64,000 nucleotides of DNA from Aquarana catesbeiana (Eukaryota; Chordata; Amphibia; Anura; Ranidae), in assembly GCF_042186555.1 (NCBI RefSeq), contig NC_133336.1, forward strand, positions 186,396,599 to 186,460,598. The letters run 5' to 3'. Positions within the stretch are counted from its first letter, which is position 1, and each line of letters opens with the position of its first letter. This document shows, piece by piece, positions 41,396 to 50,251 of the stretch. The position numbers and the translations under genes were made by a program. Under the pieces are notes generated by a model, which ran no database searches, was not told the DNA's origin, and saw only the letters and a list, made by a program, of their open reading frames with translations.

Positions 41396-41964
41396 AGATG
41401 GTCACTGACCCTTATTTTGCTTCAAAGTTCCTTATTTAAAATTACATTTTTTTCCCAGAAACTTCCCTCTTAAAATGAATGTGCGTGTTATATGCCTGTG
41501 CGTGTTATACGCCGATAAATACGGTATATTATATTGTATATTGTGAAATTGTCTTTAAGTTTTTACCGCACACTAACATTACACCACAGCTGTGTCAAGG
41601 GGACTGAGTCAAATTTAGGGGGCGTATAGCAGAGTACAGGCCCAAATCAAAATATCAGCCGCTCCATCGGGGGTCAGTGCTACACCAGGTTTGTAAGATT
41701 GTGGTGTATCTCCCTGCATTTCTGGGTGACAGTTTCTTTACATCACAAACTGCAGAAATTTTCAAATAGTCTCTGATGGCGATATCAATCCACTGTGCTC
41801 GTCTACATTGGATTTCAGCAATCAGAGCCTCTGGCACATACGGGTAAAGGTAACCATTTCCTCAACTATGTTTGTCATTACAATGCGTTGTAATTTAGAC
41901 AGCTTTGACAGCAGTTTAGGGTCTCCACAGCCAGGTAACACTGGAGTATCTGGAGCGCACCTAA

Positions 41965-42457
41965 TAAAGTGATTGTAAGGGGGTTTTTTTTGTTTTTTTA
42001 AATAACAAACATATCATACTTACCTCCACTGTGCAGATCATTTTGCACAGAGTGGCCCCGAACCTGCTTTTCTGGAGTCCCCTGGTGGCTCTCTCAGGTC
42101 CTCCCCGCATCAGATAACCCCCTAGAAGAAGCGCTCTCCTGAGGGGGTTACCTTGCAGGCGCGCTCCCGAGTCCAGCATTCGGCGTCCATAGCCACCGAA
42201 TGTATGACTCGGCCTCGTCCCCCTGGTGCCCACGTCATTGGATTTGATTGACAGCAGCGGGAGCCAGTGGCTGCACTGCTATCAATCCATCCAATCAAGA
42301 GCCGAGAAACCCGGGCAGAGTGTCCCCTTTGGGTCAAGTTCCAGGGCTCAGGCAAGTAAAAGGGGGGGCTGGGGGGCCGGTCATTGCCAGGTGTTTTTTC
42401 CCCTTAATGCATAGGAGGCATTAAGGTGAAAAAACATGAAGGTTTACAACCCCTTTA
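41965..42457. mobile_element. MITE F with TTAAAGGGGTTGTAAA-type ends
   Basis: About 493 bases. The left end TAAAGTGATTGTAAGGGGG is an imperfect inverse of the right end TTTACAACCCCTTTA. The inner parts also match inversely (GGGGGTTTTTTTTG and GTGTTTTTTCCCC). It holds the common ATCATACTTACCTCCACTGT motif and a palindromic GTGCAGATCATTTTGCAC. Target duplication not resolved. Non-coding. Confidence 0.65.
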
Positions 42458-43591
42458 ACAGAGTAACCTGCAATAGTATCAGGCTTTTGAGAAACACTTG
42501 CATATGAAGAGGATACTCGCACAGAAACAGTGAGCCCAAGTTCTCCTCTTCTGGAGAACTTGCCAAACAGAGAACAGGAGATGTGGAGGTGGATGGTTCA
42601 GGCCTATTACTGGAGGTACAAGTAGGTAAGAGAACAGCCTCCTCTATACTATAGGCTCAAACTGCTGCTCAGGATTGTAGTGATATAGTGTATAGTAGTA
42701 TCGTGGGTAGAATAATTAATTAGTAGTTATTATAATGATGATGTAGGTACTCTTCCAACTCAATTCTTCCAGAGAAATGCACTTTATTGACTTCCAACAC
42801 AGAACAAGGTCCAAAGTCCACAGATGACAAAAATCCAACAGAGTATATAACTCAGAGTCCAATTTTTCCTAGATTTGCGCCTTCATAGTCACACACAGAC
42901 AGGACAAAACAAATGACTGAACGCCATATTATATTCACTAGACACTGTATGGCTGAGCAATTTGATTGGCCGTTTCCATTTAGGCCTTTGATATGCTTTA
43001 GTCTTTCAGACAGACAACAACCCCCAGCCGTGAACAGCTGCAGTCATAAACCGCCCCAATCTGCACTCCCGCATATCAACATCAACAAGTCCCCTTTGAT
43101 ATGTGTAATTAGATTAACAGGTATCACCTGAACACCCTTTTGAGTCCTGGAATGCCTATTGAATGACATTCCTAATCTGTATTCTTGCATATTAACATCA
43201 ACAAGTCCTCCCTGATATACTAGCACCCCAGGAGGGAGCCTCCGCTAGGCCAACCCAAAACACTCCTTGATCCCATTGTTACCCCCTCAAGTTCTATTAC
43301 CATCAATAAATACTTCTTCTATGGTCCTTTAAACAATGTACCCTTTGAAATGTTCAATTAGGTTAACAGGCCATACCTCACACACCTAGGTAGACTTGCA
43401 TAGGATCAACATATCAAAGGGTCATCAGCTGTTATATTAAAATTGAGTTGGCTCGGACAAATCGACCATTGTCAACTGAATTATGGCCTGGTCAATATTG
43501 TACTGTATGTGTACATACATATAATAATATAATGTCCCACATAAATCGGCGAACATATTACAACAATTATGACAAAGAATGACTGGTCCTC
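42458..43591. other. Unassigned, possible LTR fragment on minus strand
   Basis: Around 42775-42795 the minus strand has a CAATAAAGTGCATTTCTC polyadenylation-like motif, and the segment to about 43440 has repeated CATATCAACATCAACAAGTC / CATATTAACATCAACAAGTC pieces (43073 and 43186). This may be an LTR of another element, but no end or partner was found. No gene. Confidence 0.3.
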
Positions 43592-43813
43592 TTGACCCGG
43601 GAGAAAGAGGATGTACTAAAAGACATCCCTGACCACCTTTGGTCAAGAGGAAAAGGTGATGTAGGACTAATTAAAGCAGCAAGTGAAATGCATATCACCC
43701 CCAAAAGTATTGTGAGATGCATCAAGAAACGGTGCCCTTTTAGAAAGGATGCAGAAGTTGGAATAGATCCTGTGGTCAGGAAAAAGCAGGGTAGGGGTAT
43801 GGTCATAGAGTGA
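43592..43813 (+). pseudogene. ERV Pol fragment, start of RT region
   Basis: 73 open codons of retroviral Pol just before the RT fingers: DIPDHLWSRGKGDVGLIKAA and the basic KKRCPFRKDAEVGIDPV segment fit the protease-RT junction of class I (gamma/epsilon-like) endogenous retroviruses. Gag, protease and a 5' LTR are not seen upstream. A frame break separates it from the next piece. Confidence 0.7.
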
Positions 43814-43837
43814 CCGGATTCACCCTGTGTTACACCA

Positions 43838-44035
43838 TTGTTTCCTGTTGAGAAGCCACAAAGAGGCTGGAGACTCGTTCAGGACTTGCAAGCAATAAAT
43901 AAAGATGTGGCAGTAGTGCCTGACCCCCATGTCCTCCTAAACGACCTCCAGCCTGAGAACAAGGTATTTTCAGTTATTGATATAAGTATATTCCTATCTT
44001 GGGAAACCAGCAGAAATGCAGAGCGTGATAGATGA
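43838..44035 (+). pseudogene. ERV RT fragment
   Basis: Continues RT with GWRLVQDLQAINKDVAVVPD (a retroviral RT hallmark) and KVFSVIDI, the start of the first catalytic palm motif. After that the sequence leaves RT. The rest of RT and all of RNase H are deleted before the integrase piece at 44250. Confidence 0.78.
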
Positions 44036-44249
44036 AACATTGTTAATAGAAATGCAAAAATCAGTACCCGAGGCTGAGAAACAAAAATGATTGTCAAAAG
44101 GGGCAGTACACATAGAAGGTATTTATATAAGCATAGATAGTAAACCTATATTGCCTACCTCATTGTTTAGATATGTAGTTTTATTGAGTCATGGGCAGGC
44201 CCATGTCTCAAAGGGGGGATGGTACAGATGATTAATAAAGCGTTAACGT

Positions 44250-44462
44250 ATGGATTTACAAATTACTAAAAAAAAAATTCGTGTGACCTGTAACAAATGT
44301 CATGTGCAAGGGGCACTGAGAGGCCAATTTCCTGGGCCTCCCTACCCCTTTCACACAATATGTATGGATTTCATTGAATTAAACAAATGTGAAAATAAGA
44401 AGTATTGCCTGGTAATTGTCGATTTACCACCCACAGTCTGCAGGTACTGTGGAAAGGCATAA
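44250..44462 (+). pseudogene. ERV integrase N-terminal fragment
   Basis: Shows the CNKCHVQG part of the integrase zinc finger, the linker GQFPGPPYPFHTICMDFIEL with the first catalytic Asp, and KKYCLVIVD. Then it breaks off. Most of the catalytic core is missing. Confidence 0.75.
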
Positions 44463-44893
44463 TGGTACTATAAAAAGTAAACTGAGGAAGCTAATGGAGG
44501 AAACTGGAAAAAAACTGGGTTCAGTGTCTGCCAATAGCTTTTCTGAGCATGAGAATAACCCCCACAGCAAAAGAATTGACACCTTATGAGATACTATATG
44601 GGAGACCATACTATATTCCACAGCTTAAGCCATTTGCTAGGGAAGATGAGGAAATGGATTGTGAATTTGCAAACTATATGAGAAAACTATTAATGTTTAA
44701 GGAGGTTTTGTCTCCAAATTCTCTTACAGGTCAAGATACATCAACAAAACAGGACACGCTAGTCCAACCAAGGGATTGGGTTTGGATCAAAATAATCAAG
44801 AGAAAGCAATGGTCAGATCCAAGGTGGGAAGGGCCATACCAGGTACTATTGTCTACACCCACAGCAGTTAAAATAGCAGAAAGAGTACCCTGA
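44463..44893 (+). pseudogene. ERV integrase C-terminal fragment
   Basis: The first part reads the end of the core (HNGTIKSKLRKLMEETGK) in one frame. The open frame at 44549-44893 continues with LTPYEILYGRPYYIPQL and the C-terminal domain PRDWVWIKIIKRKQWSDP and RWEGPYQVLLSTPTAVKI. These are typical of the class I ERV integrase end. A frameshift lies near 44550. Env follows at 45029. Confidence 0.78.
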
Positions 44894-45028
44894 ATATACC
44901 TCTCACATTTCAAAAAGGTAAAAAGTCTAGGGCCAGACTAGGGAACGCCCACAGAGTCTTGAGTGCAAGTCCGACTACAAAGGGGGGTGACTCCAATAGG
45001 GACCACTCGTCTCAAACCCGAAGAATAA

Positions 45029-45832
45029 ATGGCACTACACAGACTCATAGGGGCGGTAAAACAGTTCAGGGAAAGACAACTGTTAGAACCAGGGTGCTTT
45101 ACCAAAACATGGACAGGCAGATTTCTAAAAGGGATAATGACAGTGGGAAGCATTGTAGCATTGGTACTAATACTCTTGGATCTAAACACTAAGACCCAAA
45201 AACAGGACAAACCAGTACAGAAGAGAGAGCTGACAAAAATGCCCAATGGGGACCTAGTTATCACCATAAACGAAGGACCCATCACAGCAGTCAGATTTGA
45301 TGTCTGTCAGGTAATAGAATGCCCATGTAACTGGGAACTTGCATATAGTGATTACGAAAAGTATATGTGTGCAACTGCCACCTGTTCTTCGTGGTCTGAG
45401 GTATGGTGGACTACAGATTTGGATGGTTACCTAACCTCCTCAGCCCAGGTTCCCCAACAAAAGAGGAGTCTAGGCCATCATTTAAGATTATATAAACTAT
45501 CACCACGGGGGAAGGGCTCTAACCAACTGTTATTAGCTTTGAGAGATGCAAAGAGGGAGGATTCGGGAACCTATGGGCTAGGAATACATATATTCCTGGG
45601 AAAAGATGCAGTGGGCACCATACGGATTCAAGTACTGAGGAAAGGACAAGTTGTGCCCTCAGTCACCAGCATGCCACTAATAAAACCACGTCCAGACCTG
45701 CTCAAAGCTGACTTCATCTATAAAGAGCAGTTAAGTATAGAAACAGGGTTTGGAGATAAAAATGAGTGGACAGAATGGGTAAGATGGACAACAAAGACCA
45801 AGGGGCTGCGGAATTGTATCTCAGTTTCCTAA
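45029..45832 (+). pseudogene. ERV envelope, surface-subunit region
   Basis: 267 codons in the position of env, after integrase. A hydrophobic segment (about residues 34-52, GIMTVGSIVALVLILLDL) could be a long-leader signal peptide. Cysteine pairs and Trp-rich strands (SSWSEVWWTTDLDG) suggest a secreted glycoprotein. The frame ends at about 45832 and env continues in another frame that overlaps from 45766, so there is one frameshift. It is an old genomic copy, not functional as it stands. Confidence 0.7.
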
Positions 45833-46509
45833 CTGACGTAACAAACCTGACATGTATAATAAGAATGTTCAAGGAAAATGTCACAAATGCTGAATGTACA
45901 AAAGAGCAGAAATTATATTCAACCACCACGATGCGAAGTATACCCCCCTCTGTCAGAGTGGTCCCAGGGAATTTCACCTGCTTTGCCAGCACCGAGGATA
46001 GTGGACAGCAGGTAGGAGACTTAGCCCCGACTTACTGCATACAAAATACATCAACTAGTGACCCACCATACAAGCAGGATTGGTTTCAAAACCAAAAGAA
46101 ACAATTAGCTGATGTGTGGTGGTTGTGCGGGGATATGAAACTTAGGACCAAACTCCCTCCTAAATGGAAAGGGAGCTGTGCTTTAACCCATTTGCTTCTC
46201 CCTTTTTATATGATACCTGTAGGTGATGAGATAAAGTTGCCACAGTTGAAGAAACAACATTTCCGAATGAAAAGGAATGCACCGCAAGGATCGTTTGACA
46301 ACGAGTACCGCGAGGAGTCCCTAATGAATTCAAAGCACAAGACCAGATATCCGCCGGAATTCACCTCCATCTTTTTGTGGATTCAACCTAACAAGAATGT
46401 TGATTGGATAAACTACATCTACTATAACCAGCAAAGGTTTGTGAACTATACCAGAGATGCCCTTAAAGGAGTAGCCAGCCAACTGGATGCAACCTCATTG
46501 ACAGCCTGA
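45766..46509 (+). pseudogene. ERV envelope, second frame
   Basis: Continues env with several N-glycosylation-type sites (NVT, NFT, NTS), a basic stretch HFRMKRNA that may be the old surface/transmembrane boundary, and a segment toward the helical part of the transmembrane subunit. It ends at a stop at 46507-46509, after which env resumes in the first frame. Confidence 0.7.
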
Positions 46510-46519
46510 CAGAATCGTA

Positions 46520-46960
46520 TTGCTCTTGATATGCTGTTGGCAGAGAAGGGAGGGGTGTGCAAGATGTTCAGAACCTTTTGTTGCACTTTTTATTCCTAAC
46601 AATACAGCACCCGATGGTAGCATAACAAAGGCCCTGCAAGGATTGCAGATGCTGTCCGAAGAACAGGCTGAAAACTCTGCTGTGGAAGATCCAGTGGCTG
46701 GACTCTTTGAGACATGGTTCGGTAAATGGGGTGAACTGGCAAGAAATATGTTAATTTCAATAGTGATGGCGGCCACCGTACTGACTCTGTGTGGTTGCTG
46801 TTGCATTCCCTGTGTCCGAGGACTCATTCAACGGTTTATTGACACATCCTTGACAAAGACTATGTTTCTCCAAAAAGATCTAAATGAACTCTATTCTGGA
46901 TTTCATTCTGAAACAGATGAGGGCGAGTATAAGAACTTTACCCCTGACTCTCATGTGTGA
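46520..46960 (+). pseudogene. ERV envelope, transmembrane-subunit end
   Basis: The last env piece. Near its start is a C-X6-CC pattern (CARCSEP is in the wrong frame; the env frame overlaps 46510-46590), as in gamma-type transmembrane subunits. Then follow a heptad-like stretch, WFGKWGELARNML, a membrane span (about ISIVMAATVLTLCGCC) with a Cys cluster, and a cytoplasmic tail ending at 46960. Two frame changes in total break env. I describe the breaks only. Confidence 0.7.
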
Positions 46961-47030
46961 ACTATATGATGGACCTTGGTGAAATCCTGAAAGCTGAAGT
47001 GCTGAAAGAACTGTCATAAATGAGTATAAA

Positions 47031-47040
47031 CAGGGGGGAA
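47031..47040 (+). promoter_or_regulatory. ERV polypurine tract
   Basis: CAGGGGGGAA, about 70 bases after env, marks the start of the 3' LTR. Confidence 0.6.
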
Positions 47041-47441
47041 ATTAGATTCTTATTTTATAGTCATTTATGAATGCTTGCATGAGATTGCTTTGAAGTAGAA
47101 TAATTAGAATTAATAATAGATATTAAATAATAGAGTTATTTCGAGTCCTTGAAATGCATATACATCACAGAGATAAGACAGTTCATTTTTAGTTTACTAA
47201 AGAGAAAAGAGACTTTTGACAGCTACAGCCTGATAAGATAAAAACATCTTATACAGGTGGTTTAGAAATAATTATGTGGAGTATGGCAAAAGTTATGTAC
47301 AGTACATTAATTAAGTTTGACAGGGTCAAACAAAGGTCTGCTTGTGCCCTTATTAAAACTACTAAAATACATTGAATAAGAAAACACTGATATGTATGTA
47401 TATATTAATAATTAGACAATATTGAATAAAGTAATTGGCTT

Positions 47442-47488
<47 letters not shown>

Positions 47489-47786
47489 TATATATATGCG
47501 GTATATATATATGTGCATATATATATATTGTAAGTGATACAGTGCCTTTTTGTAGAACCAATGCAAGTTTTACAATTGTTAGACAGACAAGTCAGATAGG
47601 AGCTCATAAGGCTGAACTCTATGTATGCTGCCCTATTGCACGGGTCATAGAGGTCAGAACCAATGGGTAAATATCTGTCCTTTTGTTGTAACTTGTCTCC
47701 TCGTACCAGTCAAATAAAGAAAACTTCTTAACTTGATCCAGAGTGTGGTCTAAGGTGAATTTCACTCACAGTAGTTTCCTAGACAG
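47041..47786 (+). repeat. ERV 3' LTR, probable
   Basis: About 745 bases from the polypurine tract to about CTAGACA. It has AATAAA at 47713-47718 and a TA microsatellite. The expected TG start is not evident (it reads ATTAGATT). No partner LTR exists in the window. The limits are inferred. Confidence 0.5.
47443..47530. repeat. (TA)n microsatellite
   Basis: TA repeats with GTATATATATATGCGG and GTGCA interruptions, inside the presumed ERV LTR. Confidence 0.9.
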
Positions 47787-47794
47787 GGGGAGGG

Positions 47795-48879
47795 TGTAGC
47801 ATCCTGGTGTTTAGGCAGGGTTTCTAACAAATTTAGTTTGCTAGGTAGTAATTGTCCTGGCTAGTTGTTAGAAGATCCACTGATTCCTCTCTAATTCTGG
47901 AATTGCTGCACCTTTTCTCTTCTGTCACTAGGTGGCAATGTGGCTGGTGACATTAGATCGACAAGGGTATAGCAGATTAGAAATGGATGGGGTGTCTCAG
48001 CCAATGGGCTGGGTTTTTTTTAGTCCCTTGGCCTGCTGGGAGAGCCTATTTATTTGGGTTGAGTTAGGTGATCGGGGTTCTGTGCCACCTGGACGTGTGT
48101 TATGCTGGAAGCCAGAAGCTTATTCCTAACACACCTGGCTGCTACGCTGCCTGAGGCCTATCCAGGAGCAGGAGAAGCAGCAAAGGGTTGGCACTGCAGA
48201 ATGGGGTCCAACCAACTTGCGAAGGTTCAGCCGGACGGGGAACCAGTTGTGGTCGGAGGTAAAGGGGAGTCAGTCGCCACTAGGGGACCATCCACCTTAT
48301 TACCCAAGACTACTGTGATTAAGCTAGAGCAAGTACCAGAGCAGTCTTCTTACCAGTTGGGGATGGTGAAGAAATGGGAAAGCTACAGTGAGTGCCAAGC
48401 CAGGGACTCAGCGGGTTAGCAGGGGTGATGCTTGAGGAGTATACAGCGGGTTAGCTGTGGAAGAGTTTAGGAGATCTGGTGACGACTAGGATCTGGAAGT
48501 CTAGTGAGAGACTGGGAGCTCAGCGAGTGAAGACCTACAGTGGCATACTAAAAGGTAAGAGAAGAACTATTCTGTGTTACCAAGAGTTACCAAGACTACA
48601 TTTAGTGACTGTTACAAGTCAAGTTGCCATAGGAGACAGCGGACCTACCTATACAGACGTGGCATCCGGCTGGAGGCCTTTCCTTGTACAGCTGTCTACC
48701 TATAGTGTCTCAGAGTCTGCCAATTACCATTGCATCTACCTAATGGTGTCCTGGCCCTAACCTGCTCTCCCACAGTTCTTGTTAAGAGACAATAAATCTC
48801 TTGTTCGCATTCAAAAAGTGACTGGCGCCCATCATTTCATCTTGCATTACACCCACCATGCCTGTTAACCCACTCTACA
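47795..48879 (+). mobile_element. Solo LTR with AGGG target duplication
   Basis: 1,085 bases, TGTAGCATCC to CACTCTACA, flanked by AGGG at 47791-47794 and 48880-48883. AATAAA at 48791-48796 near the right end gives plus orientation. TGTAGC/CTACA ends agree with gypsy LTRs here, but the body is a different family. No internal genes. It inserted at or near the right edge of the ERV. Confidence 0.82.
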
Positions 48880-49039
48880 AGGGAGGCTGTCAGCTCTCCC
48901 TGACTCTCATATTTGTGTCTTGTCAGTCAGGTACCGTATTTATCGGCGTATAACATGCACTGGCGTATAACACGCACCCCAAGTTTAGGAGGGAGTCTTA
49001 AGAAAAAAAACTTACATTTAAATGCCCATCAATGCAGCC

Positions 49040-49415
49040 TTATCAGTGTCCATTTGCAGCCTTTCAGTCTCATTTGCAGCCTTGTAGTGTCATTTGCAGC
49101 CTTTCAGTGTCATCTGCAGCCTTGTGTCATCTGCAGCCTTGTGTCATTTGCAGCCTTATGTCATCTGCAGCCTTGTGTCATCTGCAGCCTTTCACTCTCA
49201 TTTGCAGCCTTGTAGTGTCATTTGCAGCCTTGTAGTGTCATTTGCAGCATTTCAGTGTCATTTGCAGCCTTTCAGTGTCATCTGCAGCCTTTCAGTGTCA
49301 TCTGCAGCCTTGTGTCATGTGCAGCCTTGTGTCATTTGCAGACTTATGTCATCTGCAGCCGTGTGTCATCTGCAGCCTTGCCCAGTGACACTGCAGCCTT
49401 GTAGTGTCACTGCAG
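49040..49415. repeat. 17/20-bp minisatellite inside MITE 3
   Basis: Alternating units TTTGCAGCCTTTCAGTGTCA (20) and TCTGCAGCCTTGTGTCA (17), about 19 copies. It adjoins AATGCCCATCAATGCAGCC, the inverse of the seed seen in the other MITEs. Confidence 0.88.
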
Positions 49416-49520
49416 TTTTTAAAAATGGCGCCGCCAAGAGACACAGAGCCAGTCCTGTGTCTTTTGGCAGCTCTCGGCTGCTTTCGGCTTCTCTCGTAGT
49501 CCTGTGGTCGGACCCAAGCA

Positions 49521-49692
49521 CCGCCGACATTCATACATAGCCGAGTGCACTCGGCTAGGTTTGGCTAGCTCCGGTCACAGTTACGCCCAGTCCCTGTGTT
49601 ATGTCCATCTTAGGGCGGGACTGGGCGTGACTGTGAGCGGAGCTAGCCGAACCTAGCCGAGTACACTTGGCTATGTATGAATGTGGGCGGCG
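49521..49692. repeat. Hairpin inside MITE 3
   Basis: Arms of about 75 bases (49521-49596 and 49618-49692), for example CATTCATACATAGCCGAGTG against its complement. Confidence 0.85.
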
Positions 49693-49895
49693 CTCGCTCC
49701 TCCGCTCACAGTCAGCGGGGGATTGACGGGGATTGGCCTGTAACACGCACCCGCGATTTTCCCCTGACTTTAAGGGGAAAAAAGTGCGTGTTATACGCCA
49801 ATAAATACGGTATATAGAGCACCAGACTCCTAATCACAGCCTCCCATCATTCAACATAATAGAGTACAGATTTAACACAGATCATACATAGGAAC

Positions 49896-50251
49896 TGTGA
49901 CAGGAGGGCCCGTGGAACTCAGAATACATCTTATGTCTAAGTCACCCTGTGCCATCCTGGCACAGGGTGAGTGAGAAAATATATCTTGGACTACTTAAAA
50001 TGGGACAGTAATATTTGTCCACAATATCTCCCAGGATGTATGTAGAGACTACTATTGGTTTGGTTGATTCTGAACGCAACCTGTTAATTGAATGAGCTGA
50101 TCACATTGTCCTCTATACAATGTAGGGGACGGGACGACTCCTATTGGAGCTCATGTTAATTAGGTTAATTAGGTTTTGTTTGTATTGTTAATTGTAATTA
50201 GCTCCAGCTATTGTGTTTATATTACTGTGTGAAGCTCGGTGCCCACAAGTC
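49896..50251 (+). repeat. Element C 5' LTR, 3'-truncated
   Basis: TGTGACAGGAGGGCCC to CCCACAAGTC, 356 bases. It stops where the intact copy goes on with TGGGCGAAAGG (52266). The next base starts the interior. Confidence 0.9.

Larger units (their letters stand above)
40845..41524. mobile_element. TA-flanked MITE 2 with hairpin and minisatellite
   Basis: 680 bases between TA at 40843-40844 and 41525-41526. Ends CTGTATTTATTGGCATATAA and, inverted, CCGTATTTATCGGCGTATAA. It contains a hairpin (40948-41137) and a 26-bp minisatellite (41145-41395). Inserted in the solo LTR. Non-coding. Confidence 0.88.
39580..41684 (+). mobile_element. Solo gypsy LTR, related family, carrying MITE 2
   Basis: Starts TGTAGC and ends GTCAGTGCTACA, with target duplication CCAG at 39576-39579 and 41685-41688. 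Without MITE 2 it is about 1.42 kb. In reversed comparison it follows the gypsy A LTR order (TTGTTTAT...GACCTACCCAAGATGCC, TGCTGGGTAAGCTATAAAAG, GCTGCTGGGACCTGTAGTCC, CTAGCAGAAGACAG, CACAGCTGTGTCAAGGGGA), but is clearly diverged. TATAAAAG near 39836 may be its promoter. No internal region remains: typical of LTR-LTR recombination. Confidence 0.88.
48934..49810. mobile_element. TA-flanked MITE 3 with minisatellite and hairpin
   Basis: 877 bases between TA at 48932-48933 and 49811-49812. Ends CCGTATTTATCGGCGTATAA and, inverted, CCGTATTTATTGGCGTATAA. It holds a minisatellite (49040-49415) and a hairpin (49521-49692), in the opposite order to MITEs 1 and 2, that is, it is inserted in reverse. Non-coding. 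Confidence 0.9.

Noticed and set aside
41006..41405. Frames rich in Gln, Pro, Ala and Ser on the minus strand
   Set aside because: They are translations of the MITE 2 minisatellite.
49032..49540. Ser/Ala/Leu/Cys-rich plus-strand frames
   Set aside because: They come from the 17/20-bp minisatellite of MITE 3.
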